DNA of 20,215 bases from Deinococcus sp. (GTDB lineage: Bacteria; Deinococcota; Deinococci; Deinococcales; Deinococcaceae): contig JAGLBK010000022.1 in assembly GCA_018260275.1 (NCBI GenBank), forward strand, positions 1 through 20,215, written 5' to 3'. Made by a program: the position numbers and the translations under genes. This document shows positions 1 to 8,938 of the stretch, one piece after another. A model generated the notes under the pieces. It was given only the letters and a program-made list of their open reading frames with translations. It ran no database searches and had not been told where the DNA came from. Positions within the stretch are counted from its first letter, which is position 1. Each line of letters opens with the position of its first letter.

Positions 1-143
1 GGGATGAAATCCGACTGGAGCGGGCAGGCCCCTTCATGGGTGCCGTTTTGCCCAAGACAAGGAGTAGGAAAAAGGACGGATTTCGGGAAATGGACCCATA
101 TACGGTGTCGTTTCGGATATGGGGGAATTGGACGGAATCCGTA
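1..143. other. Structured non-coding stretch, possible intergenic repeat
   Basis: No convincing gene is seen here. The stretch is rich in small inverted repeats: ATTT-CGGG-AAAT near 80-91, CCCATAT (95-101) against ATATGGG (117-123), and the 11-nt palindrome ACGGAATCCGT (132-142), which touches the stop codon of the adjacent minus-strand gene. The word GGACGGA occurs twice, near 75 and 130. Deinococcus genomes are known to carry families of small non-coding repeats. Membership of one is an inference from structure only. Confidence 0.4.
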
Positions 144-623
144 TCAGGCGCTGATGCCCGTGGGACCGTGCAGCGTGCGCTCGACGGTTTCGGTCACCTC
201 GGTCTCGAAGCGGCGCAGGTGCTCACGCAGACGCTCCAGCTCGGCTTTTTCAAGGTTCTGTAGCCACAACACGCTGCGGCCCAGTACGGCGAACATCAGC
301 GGGGCATCGGGGTCGAGGTCGTCCTCACCCGGTTCGCTGGATTCCGGGTCGACCGGGTCGAGATTCAGCGAGCCGTAGTCCAGCCCCTGATTCATCAGGT
401 TCATGCCCATCAGGATATCGGGGAGGCTGTCTTCCTCGACGTACAGCTCCAGATCGAGGTGCAGCCGCACGATCACGCCGCCCTGCGGATCGGCTTCGGC
501 AAACAGCGCCACGCGGGACTCGCCGTTTTGCACCAGGGCGCCGTCATCGACCGCCTCGACGGTCATGCCACTTTGTTGCAAAGACGCCATGATGCGCTGC
601 AAATCCGTCCGGTTCACCGTCAT
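144..623 (-). CDS. YbjN-like domain protein
   Basis: A 159-aa cytosolic protein without signal peptide or membrane segments. It has an acidic middle (about residues 95-112, rich in Asp, Glu and Pro) and a helical, charged C-terminal half. The order is beta-rich N-terminal half, then the segment LMFAVLGRSVLWLQNL, then a long amphipathic helix. This resembles YbjN-type proteins, whose fold is like type III secretion chaperones; the role in the cell is not known. The ATG at 623 is chosen over the longer frame because TATACT sits 7 nt before it and the upstream extension (Cys and Arg rich) looks non-coding. There is no Shine-Dalgarno sequence, so a leaderless message is likely. The family call rests on overall pattern, not on a diagnostic motif. 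Confidence 0.75.
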   Translation of the reverse strand: MTVNRTDLQRIMASLQQSGMTVEAVDDGALVQNGESRVALFAEADPQGGVIVRLHLDLELYVEEDSLPDILMGMNLMNQGLDYGSLNLDPVDPESSEPGEDDLDPDAPLMFAVLGRSVLWLQNLEKAELERLREHLRRFETEVTETVERTLHGPTGISA

Positions 624-630
624 GCGGCGC

Positions 631-636
631 AGTATA
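631..636 (-). promoter_or_regulatory. -10-like box of YbjN-like gene
   Basis: TATACT on the minus strand ends 7 nt before the ATG at 623. No clear -35 is seen. The spacing places the transcript start on or next to the A of ATG, which predicts a leaderless mRNA. Confidence 0.6.
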
Positions 637-856
637 AAGCGTGCGTGCGGCCAGATTGAGAGCTGAACCTGAGCCGCAGGGAACAGATAAGTCGCCTCGT
701 CCCGTCTTACCGGCCTGACTTGCCCGTCAACGAAAAGGCAAAGAGGGCTGTCGTGCCTGAAGGAGCAGCCACAAAACATCCTCAGCGGAGCGTCTGCTGC
801 CTTGTTTTCGGGCTGGGGGTTGACCCGGATGACCCCCTACCTCAAAACATCCCCGG
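637..856. other. Intergenic region, no gene seen
   Basis: This gap lies between two minus-strand genes. It holds GGGGGT/ACCCCC arms around 815-833, a possible hairpin downstream of the MBL gene but without a T-run. The short word CAAAACATCC occurs twice (near 772 and 844). No supported small gene was found. Confidence 0.4.
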
Positions 857-1840
857 TTACGCGTGATAAATCCAGGCCCCGCGCTCCTCGTTCCACGTCC
901 GGTACAGTTGCCCCAGCAGCCGCAGATGCTCCAGGTGCGCCAGTGTTTCGGCCAGGGCAAAGCGCCGCCCGTTGTTGTCCAAGTCGCGGTTGAACATCGC
1001 CAGCGAGAGTTCGTAGGCGTCGCGGGGGGCCTTGGCGGCCTCGGCCTTCATAAAATCCAGCCGCTCGTGGTGGTGTGCGCGGAGTTCGCGGGCACGCGCC
1101 TGCACGCCTTCCATGACCGGCCCGTGATGCCCGACGACGGCCCGCGCCGGATTCAGGGCTTCGAGTTTGCCCAGCGTTTGCAGGTAGTCGCCCAGTGGGT
1201 CGGGGCGGGTGTAGGCGTACAGGCCGATATTGGGGCTGATGCGCGGCAGAATAGCGTCTCCGGCGATCAGCACGCTGTCTGCGGCGTTCCAGAGGCCCAG
1301 ATGGCCGTCGGCGTGGCCCGGCAGCCACAGCACTTCCCAGTCCTGGCCCGAAAGCTGCACATGCTCGCCCTCGCGCAGTGGCATGACGCGGCTGGCCGGG
1401 TGGACGTGCGGGTTTTCCACGCGCATGCCCTCCAGCATCTCGGGCGGCATTCCGTGGTCGCGCATGTGTTTGACGTGGCCGGGGAACCATTCGCGCAGCA
1501 TGTGCCAGTAGCGTTCGCCGCGCCCGATTTCCACATCCAGCATCTGTACCTGTGCGCCGCTGCGTTCCTCGACGATGCCCGCCAGCCCGTAGTGGTCGGG
1601 GTGGTGGTGCGTGATGATGACCCGGTCGATGTCGGGCCAGTGCAGCCCCAGTTCGGCCAGCCCCGCCTCGATTCCGGCCTGCGCTTCGGGGGTGTCCAGG
1701 GCACAGTCGATCATGGTCACGGGGCCGCCGCGCGGGGCATCGATCATGACCGTGACAGTTTTCATGGGGTACGGAATAGGAACCTGGAGCGCGTAAAGGC
1801 TGCCCAGCACGTGAGTCAGGACGGAATCGGGAGCGGTCAT
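857..1840 (-). CDS. MBL-fold metallo-hydrolase, LACTB2-like
   Basis: A 327-aa metallo-beta-lactamase fold hydrolase. The metal-binding motif THHHPDH spans residues 77-83 (H78, H80, D82, H83). H176 (LPGHADGH), D195 (IAGDAI) and the VVGHHG segment near 238 complete the usual two-metal site. The last 60 or so residues (RFALAETLAHLEHLRLLG) look like the C-terminal winged helix of LACTB2-type members. Known relatives hydrolyse thioesters, phosphodiesters or RNA, so the substrate cannot be told from the sequence. The ATG at 1840 is supported by TAAGCT exactly 6 nt upstream, giving it its own leaderless promoter despite lying only 48 nt downstream of trmFO on the same strand. Confidence 0.9.
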   Translation of the reverse strand: MTAPDSVLTHVLGSLYALQVPIPYPMKTVTVMIDAPRGGPVTMIDCALDTPEAQAGIEAGLAELGLHWPDIDRVIITHHHPDHYGLAGIVEERSGAQVQMLDVEIGRGERYWHMLREWFPGHVKHMRDHGMPPEMLEGMRVENPHVHPASRVMPLREGEHVQLSGQDWEVLWLPGHADGHLGLWNAADSVLIAGDAILPRISPNIGLYAYTRPDPLGDYLQTLGKLEALNPARAVVGHHGPVMEGVQARARELRAHHHERLDFMKAEAAKAPRDAYELSLAMFNRDLDNNGRRFALAETLAHLEHLRLLGQLYRTWNEERGAWIYHA

Positions 1841-1846
1841 GGCCTC

Positions 1847-1852
1847 AGCTTA
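1847..1852 (-). promoter_or_regulatory. -10-like box of MBL hydrolase
   Basis: TAAGCT on the minus strand, 6 nt from the ATG at 1840. No recognisable -35. Consistent with a leaderless transcript. Confidence 0.5.
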
Positions 1853-1888
1853 GCGCCGGGAGGATCGGCGGCCAGAGGCGGCGTATGT

Positions 1889-3292
1889 TCAGGCTCCGGT
1901 CAGTTCAGGTTCGGGCAACACTGGCACTATCACTTCCAGTCCGGCTTCGGCCTGTGCCCAGTCCATAAAGGCGTTCAGGCCGCGCTTGAACATCACCGGA
2001 CGCTTCTCGCGCTTGCCCAGTTTCTTCGGCTTGCCGGTCTTTTCGTTGATCTCGGTAGGCAGCTCGGGCACCAGCGCCCAGTTGACGTTCATGGGCTGGA
2101 ATCCTTTGGGGTTGGCGCTGGCGAGGTAGCGCACCAGCCCGCCGAGCATGGATTCGCTGGGCGGGGTCAGTGGCGTAAGCCCCAGCGCCAGCCGCGCCGC
2201 GTTGGTGCCCGCCAGCCAGCCGGTCGCGCTCGATTCGAGGTAGCCCTCGGTGCCCGCCAGCACGCCCGCCACCAGCTTGTGTGGGTCGGCGCGGAGTTGC
2301 AAAGTAGAGTCAAGCACTTCCGGCGCGTTCAGGTAGGTGTTGCGGTGCATGACCCCATAGCGCACGATTTCGGCGTTTTGCAGGCCCGGAATCAGTTGCA
2401 CCACCGTCTTCTGGTCGCCCCACTTCAGGCCCGTCTGAAAGCCCACCAACGACCACATCCGGCCTTCACGGTCTTCCTGGCGCAGCTGGGCCACGGCGTA
2501 AGGCCAGCGCCCGGTTTTCGGGTCGTCCAGCCCTTTGGGAGACATCGGGCCGAAGCGCGGGGTATCCACGCCCCGGCGGGCAATTTCCTCGATGGGCATA
2601 CAGCCCTCGAAGAATTCCAGCTTCTCCCAGTCGTGCGGCGTGTGGCTGCGGGCGGTTTCGAGCGCCCCGAAAAAGGCCAGGTATTCCTCTTTGGTAAAGG
2701 GGCAGTTGATGTAATCGGCGCTCTGGTCGTAGCGCCCGGCCCGCCAGGCGGTGTCCAGGTCAATGCTGCCAATGTCGATCACGGGCGCGGCAGCGTCGTA
2801 AAAGCTTAGGCGTTCGCTGCCGGTCAGGCGCATCAGGTCGCTCGCCAGCGCGTCGGAGGTCAGCGGGCCGGTGGCGATCACGCAGATGCCCTCCGGGATG
2901 GCCTCGACCTCGCCCGGCATGACCTCGATCAGCGGGTGGGTCCGGACCAGCGCGGTCACGCGGGCACTGAACTCGTCGCGGTCGACCGCCAGCGCGTTTC
3001 CGGCGGGCACGCGGGCAGCGTCGGCCGACCCCACGATGGCCGCGCCCACCGAGCGCATTTCGGCCTGTAGCAGCCCCTTGCTCTGCTGGATGCCCTCGCC
3101 GCCCAGCGAGGTCGAGCAGACCAGTTCGGCAAAGTCGGCGGTGCGGTGCGCCGGGGTCATCTTGGCCGGGCGCATCTCGTGCAGGTGCACGCGCACGCCC
3201 GCTCGGGCGGCGGCCAGGGCCGCTTCCGACCCGGCGAGGCCCGCGCCGATGACGGTAATGGTGGGGGTGGTGTGGGTCGGGTCGCTGCTCAT
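1889..3292 (-). CDS. trmFO: TrmFO, folate-dependent tRNA m5U54 methyltransferase
   Basis: A 467-aa flavoenzyme that methylates uridine 54 in the tRNA T-loop, using 5,10-methylene-THF as carbon donor and FAD with NAD(P)H as reductant. The FAD dinucleotide motif GAGLAGSEAA is at residues 17-26. FAELVCSTSLGGEG contains C59, and FEGCMPIEEIARRG contains C231. These match the two conserved cysteines, C53 and C226, of the Bacillus enzyme. GTNAARLAL near the C-terminus is also typical. The ATG at 3292 is chosen because it places the FAD motif at the usual distance and has TACACT 8 nt upstream; a longer frame runs to 3388 but its extension is not family-like. The presence of TrmFO rather than TrmA fits Deinococcus-Thermus or Firmicutes. 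Confidence 0.97.
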   Translation of the reverse strand: MSSDPTHTTPTITVIGAGLAGSEAALAAARAGVRVHLHEMRPAKMTPAHRTADFAELVCSTSLGGEGIQQSKGLLQAEMRSVGAAIVGSADAARVPAGNALAVDRDEFSARVTALVRTHPLIEVMPGEVEAIPEGICVIATGPLTSDALASDLMRLTGSERLSFYDAAAPVIDIGSIDLDTAWRAGRYDQSADYINCPFTKEEYLAFFGALETARSHTPHDWEKLEFFEGCMPIEEIARRGVDTPRFGPMSPKGLDDPKTGRWPYAVAQLRQEDREGRMWSLVGFQTGLKWGDQKTVVQLIPGLQNAEIVRYGVMHRNTYLNAPEVLDSTLQLRADPHKLVAGVLAGTEGYLESSATGWLAGTNAARLALGLTPLTPPSESMLGGLVRYLASANPKGFQPMNVNWALVPELPTEINEKTGKPKKLGKREKRPVMFKRGLNAFMDWAQAEAGLEVIVPVLPEPELTGA

Positions 3293-3300
3293 CGCACGCC

Positions 3301-3306
3301 AGTGTA
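3301..3306 (-). promoter_or_regulatory. -10-like box of trmFO
   Basis: TACACT on the minus strand, 8 nt from the trmFO ATG at 3292. This also supports that start over the upstream in-frame ATG at 3388. Confidence 0.5.
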
Positions 3307-3343
3307 CGGGCTGCCAGGCCCTGGCTTTGTGGCTGCTCAGGCT

Positions 3344-3371
3344 TTGTGTCGGCGGCCTTTTGTTGGATGAT
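3344..3371 (+). promoter_or_regulatory. Possible promoter of 163-aa gene
   Basis: TTGTGT (3344-3349), 16 nt, then GATGAT (3366-3371), ending 6 nt before the ATG at 3378. The match is partial (3/6 and 4/6), but the position fits the leaderless pattern seen elsewhere in the window. Confidence 0.35.
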
Positions 3372-3377
3372 AGGGCC

Positions 3378-3869
3378 ATGAAACACAATCAGACCTGGAC
3401 GGACGTGTACGGCAGTGCCTGCGCCAGTTTCGAGGGCCGCGCCGGGGGACACCGCTGGCTGGTGGCGGCGCCGCCCGAACTGGCCGCGACTGTGCCCGCC
3501 GCGCTGGCAGCCGTAGACGGCAAGGGCAGCGTGCAACTGCTGGTACATGAGGGCCTGACCCCGCTCCTGAGTGCCGTGCATGAATTTGACCCGCGCGGCG
3601 TGCTGGTCGTCGCCCCGCAGGCGCTGGCCTCCGGCCCCGCAGTCAGGCTGGAAGCCAGGACGGTAAAGCCCATCGAGGGCGGCACGGACTACCACGAAGG
3701 CGGAGAGTTTCCGGCGTGGCAGGGCGCGATTCCCTGGAACGGCCAGTCGGGCGAGAACGCGGCGGCCAGCGCGGCGGCCCAGGCCGGGTGCCCGGTGGTC
3801 GTGACCGACGCGGCGAACGTGCAGGCGGCCCTGGAAGGCTGGATGAGCGTGACGCCGCACGGACGCTGA
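3378..3869 (+). CDS. Conserved-looking hypothetical protein, 163 aa
   Basis: A 163-aa protein I do not recognise. It has no signal peptide or membrane segment. The alternation in HRWLVAAPPELAATVPAALAAVDGKGSVQLLVHEG and GVLVVAPQALASGP suggests an alpha/beta fold. Codon use is strongly GC3-biased like its neighbours, which supports real coding. It lacks cysteine clusters and obvious catalytic motifs. It is transcribed divergently from trmFO with 85 nt between the starts. The start is the ATG at 3378 because it lies directly after a promoter-like segment, and the frame further upstream runs antisense through trmFO. No function is proposed. Confidence 0.7.
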   Translation: MKHNQTWTDVYGSACASFEGRAGGHRWLVAAPPELAATVPAALAAVDGKGSVQLLVHEGLTPLLSAVHEFDPRGVLVVAPQALASGPAVRLEARTVKPIEGGTDYHEGGEFPAWQGAIPWNGQSGENAAASAAAQAGCPVVVTDAANVQAALEGWMSVTPHGR

Positions 3870-3872
3870 ATG

Positions 3873-3900
3873 GACCTCCTGTGAAAGTCGCAGGGAGGTC
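3873..3900 (+). terminator. Hairpin after 163-aa gene
   Basis: GACCTCCTG (3873-3881) pairs with CAGGGAGGTC (3891-3900) with one bulged G and a 9-nt loop, just after the stop codon. It is followed by the GGTCTAAG array rather than a T-run, so it may act as an RNA 3' end or a weak terminator. Confidence 0.4.
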
Positions 3901-3932
3901 GGTCTAAGGGTCAAAAGGTCTAAGAGCCAAAA
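3901..3932. repeat. Tandem octamer array (GGTCTAAG family)
   Basis: Two 16-nt units, GGTCTAAGGGTCAAAA and GGTCTAAGAGCCAAAA, which can also be read as four degenerate octamers. The same octamer GGTCTAAG builds an array inside hemW at 6252-6283. Confidence 0.8.
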
Positions 3933-4027
3933 CCGCCCAGGCGTCAGGGCCTGCACTGGGTCTTTGACTCAATGAGTGCCGAACCCTGCTCAAAATTTAT
4001 CGCAGGAGGTCTAATAATTGGCCGTAT

Positions 4028-4486
4028 TCAGGCCGTCGTCGCCGGGGCTGCCGCGTAGCTCGCTGGAAGTTCAGTGCTGTCCCTCAGCGCCTGCACCACG
4101 GCCTCGAACTGCGGGCGCATCTGGTCGCGTACCTGCCGCCAGAGTTCCAGGCTGCTGCCCGAAGGGTCCACGAACGGGTAATGCCGCCGCGTGGTCTTAC
4201 CCGGATAGACCGGGCAGGCGTCGTTGGCGCTGTCGCAGACGGTAATCACATAGTCGAAGTTCTGCGGGTCGGGCAGGTCGTGCAGCGTTTTGGAAGTGTG
4301 CCCGTCCAGCGGCAGACCGATTTCGGCCATCACCGTTTTGGCGTTCTCCTTGACGAAGGTGGCCTCGGTTCCGGCGCTGAACACTTGGAGGTCTATGCCC
4401 AGTTCACGGGCAGCGGCGCGGGTCAGGGCCTCGGCCATCTGGCTGCGGGCCGAGTTGTGGGTACACAGGATGAGCAGGCGCGGCAT
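4028..4486 (-). CDS. arsC: Arsenate reductase, LMW phosphatase fold (ArsC)
   Basis: A 152-aa reductase of the low-molecular-weight tyrosine phosphatase fold, which converts arsenate to arsenite through a cascade of three cysteines. The P-loop LCTHNSARSQMAEAL contains C8 and R14. ITVCDSANDACPVYPG supplies C84 and C91, the resolving pair of thioredoxin-linked ArsC. FVDPSG (D108) gives the general acid Asp-Pro. All key residues are present, which favours ArsC over a plain protein phosphatase. GGGAG lies 7 nt before the ATG, so this is a leadered gene. It starts 15 nt after the stop of the thioesterase gene and is most likely its operon partner. No ars regulator or arsenite pump is nearby. Confidence 0.93.
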   Translation of the reverse strand: MPRLLILCTHNSARSQMAEALTRAAARELGIDLQVFSAGTEATFVKENAKTVMAEIGLPLDGHTSKTLHDLPDPQNFDYVITVCDSANDACPVYPGKTTRRHYPFVDPSGSSLELWRQVRDQMRPQFEAVVQALRDSTELPASYAAAPATTA

Positions 4487-4501
4487 CTTATTTCTCCCGG
4501 C

Positions 4502-5011
4502 TCACTTTTCCCGGCTGGGCCGCATGATCAGGCAGGTGGTGGTGGCGTGGGCATAGATTTTGCCCTCGGCGTCCACCAGCCGCCCCTCGGCTACCCCGGT
4601 CTGGCGCGTGATGCTGATGACCTCGCCAATCGCCTGCACTTCCGGCCCCCCGGCGAACAGCGGGCGAATGTAGTTGACCTTGAGTTCCAGCGTGGTGTAC
4701 GCGACCCCGGCGGGCAGCATGGTCTGGATAGCGCAGCCCACCGCCGAGTCCAGAATGGTGGCATACACGCCGCCGTGAACGCTGCCAATCGGGTTGTAAT
4801 GGAACTCCTGGGGCTTGAGCCGAAAGACCACCCGGCCCTCGGTGACTTCTTCCAGCCGGGGCATTTCCATGCCCATTGTGGCCCCGATGGGCGCGGAGGG
4901 TAACTCGCCGCGGGCGATGGCCTGGAGGTATTCCAGCCCGGTCAGATGCCTGATCTTCTCGGGGTCGAAGGCGGGGTCGGGCCAGGTATAGGTGCGGGTG
5001 CGTTCGCTCAT
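4502..5011 (-). CDS. PaaI-family hotdog thioesterase
   Basis: A 169-aa single-hotdog acyl-CoA thioesterase. The core NPIGSVHGGVYATILDSAVGCAI (residues 73-95) holds the HGG turn (H79-G81) and D88 in the long helix, as expected for PaaI-like enzymes that hydrolyse CoA thioesters. TTLELKVNYIRPLFAG is the typical central strand segment. There is an N-terminal extension of about 35 residues before the domain. It is first gene of a pair with arsC and divergent from the 112-aa gene (54 nt between starts). CATAAT sits 6 nt before the ATG, suggesting a leaderless message. The natural acyl-CoA is unknown. Confidence 0.92.
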   Translation of the reverse strand: MSERTRTYTWPDPAFDPEKIRHLTGLEYLQAIARGELPSAPIGATMGMEMPRLEEVTEGRVVFRLKPQEFHYNPIGSVHGGVYATILDSAVGCAIQTMLPAGVAYTTLELKVNYIRPLFAGGPEVQAIGEVISITRQTGVAEGRLVDAEGKIYAHATTTCLIMRPSREK

Positions 5012-5017
5012 GCCGGA

Positions 5018-5023
5018 ATTATG
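5018..5023 (-). promoter_or_regulatory. -10-like box of thioesterase-arsC operon
   Basis: CATAAT on the minus strand (5/6 to TATAAT), 6 nt from the ATG at 5011. No clear -35. Confidence 0.5.
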
Positions 5024-5053
5024 CCTGCAAGAGCGGTGTGATGGGGGCGCTGT

Positions 5054-5059
5054 TAACTT
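5054..5059 (+). promoter_or_regulatory. -10-like box of 112-aa gene
   Basis: TAACTT, 6 nt from the GTG at 5066. The leaderless geometry supports the GTG start. Confidence 0.5.
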
Positions 5060-5065
5060 GCCGGG

Positions 5066-5404
5066 GTGAATAGATTCCAGCGAGCCTCACAGATCTGGGC
5101 CGTCCTGGCCTGGGCCGCCATGCACCGCCAGACCATCACCTACCAGCAGCTGGGACAGCTGATCAAGATGCCCCCGGCAGCGCTGGGCAGCATGCTCGAC
5201 CCGATTCAGGCGTACTGCGTCGCCCAGCAGTTGCCGCCGCTGACGGTGCTGGTCGTGCAAAAGGACACGGGGCTGCCGGGGCTGGGCTTTACCGCCGGTC
5301 AGGCCGAGCAGGTTGCCAGCGATCAGGCCAGGGTGTTCAGCACCGACTGGCTGGCCCACGGCAATCCGCTCGCGGAAGGATTTGAGAAGGTCTTCAGCGC
5401 GTAA
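5066..5404 (+). CDS. Conserved hypothetical, possible winged-helix fold
   Basis: A 112-aa protein starting at GTG. The segment TITYQQLGQLIKMPPAALGSMLDPIQAYCVAQQLPPLTVLVVQ reads like a small helical unit with a turn, and with the following DTGLPGLGF resembles a widespread unannotated family of small bacterial proteins; that similarity is from memory of the pattern, not a search. W87 with the DW pair and a hydrophobic C-terminus close the domain. It is probably cytosolic, and a DNA-binding role is only a possibility. It ends 9 nt before hemW, and its stop codon TAA forms part of the hemW -10-like box. The GTG start is favoured by TAACTT 6 nt upstream. Confidence 0.75.
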   Translation: MNRFQRASQIWAVLAWAAMHRQTITYQQLGQLIKMPPAALGSMLDPIQAYCVAQQLPPLTVLVVQKDTGLPGLGFTAGQAEQVASDQARVFSTDWLAHGNPLAEGFEKVFSA

Positions 5405-5407
5405 ACT
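5402..5407 (+). promoter_or_regulatory. -10-like box of hemW within upstream stop codon
   Basis: TAAACT begins on the TAA stop of the 112-aa gene and ends 6 nt before the hemW ATG at 5414. TTTGAG (5381-5386) is a possible weak -35 with a short 15-nt spacer. Confidence 0.5.
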
Positions 5408-5413
5408 TCTGCG

Positions 5414-6681
<1,268 letters not shown>

Positions 6682-6685
<4 letters not shown>

Positions 6686-7158
6686 CCCGCGTAACGCAGC
6701 TTGAGGGCGTCCAGCAGCGGCAAAAGCTGGTCACGCGCTTCAGCAGGCAGCAGCAGCTCCACGGCCAGCAGGTAACTGGTGATGTCCTCGGGACTCAGCC
6801 ATTCCTTTTCCAGACGGATCATGCCCGAAGCCTGCGCCATCAGCGCTCCGGCAGCGATGCCCCCGGCCTGTCCCAGTACGCTGGACAGATCAGCCCGGAA
6901 CTGTCCCAGCACTATTCCGGCAGCCTGTGCCCCTGGTATGGCGCCTACAGGTTCCAGCCAGTGTTCGTGCAGGGAACGCCGCGCCAGCCGCTGCCCGGTG
7001 CTCAGCGGCAGGTGAAGCCTTTTGAGGGCCTCGCCCAGCGTTATCTGACCGTCACAGACGGCGGCCAGCTTCTTGCACCAGCGGCAGGTAATCTCGGCGT
7101 CCGACACGGGCTGCAACACAAGGTCGGGAGAAATCTGGTCGCTGAGGTTCAGGGTCAT
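6682..7158 (-). CDS. Hypothetical CxxC protein, 158 aa
   Basis: A 158-aa protein I do not recognise. Near the N-terminus EITCRWCKKLAAVCDG gives C25, C28 and C35, a possible redox or metal site. It is followed by helices (TLGEALKRLHLPLSTGQRLARRSL) with a helix-turn-helix-like rhythm, then a Gly/Ala-rich segment (AAGIVLGQ...GGIAAGALMAQASG) and a Leu-rich C-terminus. No signal peptide is seen. The start is the ATG at 7158, with AAGGA 9 nt upstream, so unlike many neighbours it has a leadered message. Its stop (TTA read from the minus strand at 6682-6684) overlaps the hemW stop, giving a convergent pair with no room for a terminator. The upstream DNA is AT-rich and carries repeated TCTAAA words. 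Confidence 0.75.
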
Positions 7159-7477
7159 GGTTGGTTTTCCTTAAGTTTATCTAAATCTACATTCTAATAA
7201 TGGAAGCTTTGTGTAGGATTTTCTAGTCACTACATTACAAATAGGCGCATTTTTGTCTAAAGGTATGGAGTCTAAATCGCCAAACTGCTCATTTACTGTC
7301 AATACTGTGAAAAAGGTGACCTGCCTGCTCGCGTGGCCGGGTCAGTCGGGTCAGCCTGAGCAGGCTAACCGGTTCCTGTCAGCCGCGTATATTCACGCAT
7401 TTCATTGGTGACTGCCCAGCGTCCGACTATGGCGGCAGGTCAATGCAGCCGGGGCACGCAGCCGCTAAACTGCCCCC
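7159..7477. promoter_or_regulatory. AT-rich intergenic region with TCTAAA words and inverted repeat
   Basis: This is a 319-nt gap between divergent genes. The first 160 nt are unusually AT-rich. TCTAAA occurs at 7180-7185, 7256-7261 and 7271-7276, with TCTAAT at 7193-7198. On the minus strand TAGAAT, TAGATT and TAAACT are candidate -10 boxes for the 158-aa gene. GCCTGCTC (7323-7330) pairs with GAGCAGGC (7358-7365), enclosing the direct repeat GGGTCA. Only a weak 48-codon frame (7265-7411) is present; no supported gene. Confidence 0.5.
7466..7471 (+). promoter_or_regulatory. -10-like box of lpdA
   Basis: TAAACT, 6 nt from the ATG at 7478; the same hexamer and spacing as hemW. No Shine-Dalgarno sequence is present. 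Confidence 0.6.
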
Positions 7478-8876
<1,399 letters not shown>

Positions 8877-8881
<5 letters not shown>

Positions 8882-8907
8882 GTGGGCAGCAGGAAGTGGT
8901 GAGTGGG
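8877..8907. repeat. GGTGAGTGGG direct repeat
   Basis: GGTGAGTGGG occurs at 8877-8886, overlapping the lpdA stop codon, and again at 8898-8907. The low-complexity style resembles the other short arrays in the window. Confidence 0.55.
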
Positions 8908-8938
8908 AACCCCTGGTTTTGGCTGGGGGTTCTAATTT
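8907..8938 (+). terminator. Terminator of lpdA
   Basis: GAACCCC (8907-8913) pairs with GGGGTTC (8926-8932), 12-nt loop, followed by TAATTTTG. The right arm overlaps the stop codon of the convergent 219-aa gene. Confidence 0.65.

Noticed and set aside
1..37. Start of a minus-strand gene reading off the left edge (ATG at 37)
   Set aside because: Only 12 codons are visible, with no promoter box or ribosome site of note, so it cannot be supported.
863..2809. Very long plus-strand open frame (648 codons) antisense to the MBL gene and trmFO
   Set aside because: It spans two well-supported genes and their gap, is rich in His, Gln, Val and Arg as expected from the reverse strand of GC-rich coding DNA, and matches no family.
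4028..5011. An arsenic-resistance operon
   Set aside because: Only arsC is present; the partner is a CoA thioesterase, and no ArsR, ArsB/Acr3 or ArsM is seen nearby.
7265..7411. 48-codon plus-strand frame in the AT-rich gap before lpdA
   Set aside because: AAAGG is too close to the ATG to serve as a ribosome site, there is no well-placed -10 box, and codon use does not match the neighbours. Only transcript or peptide data could rescue it.
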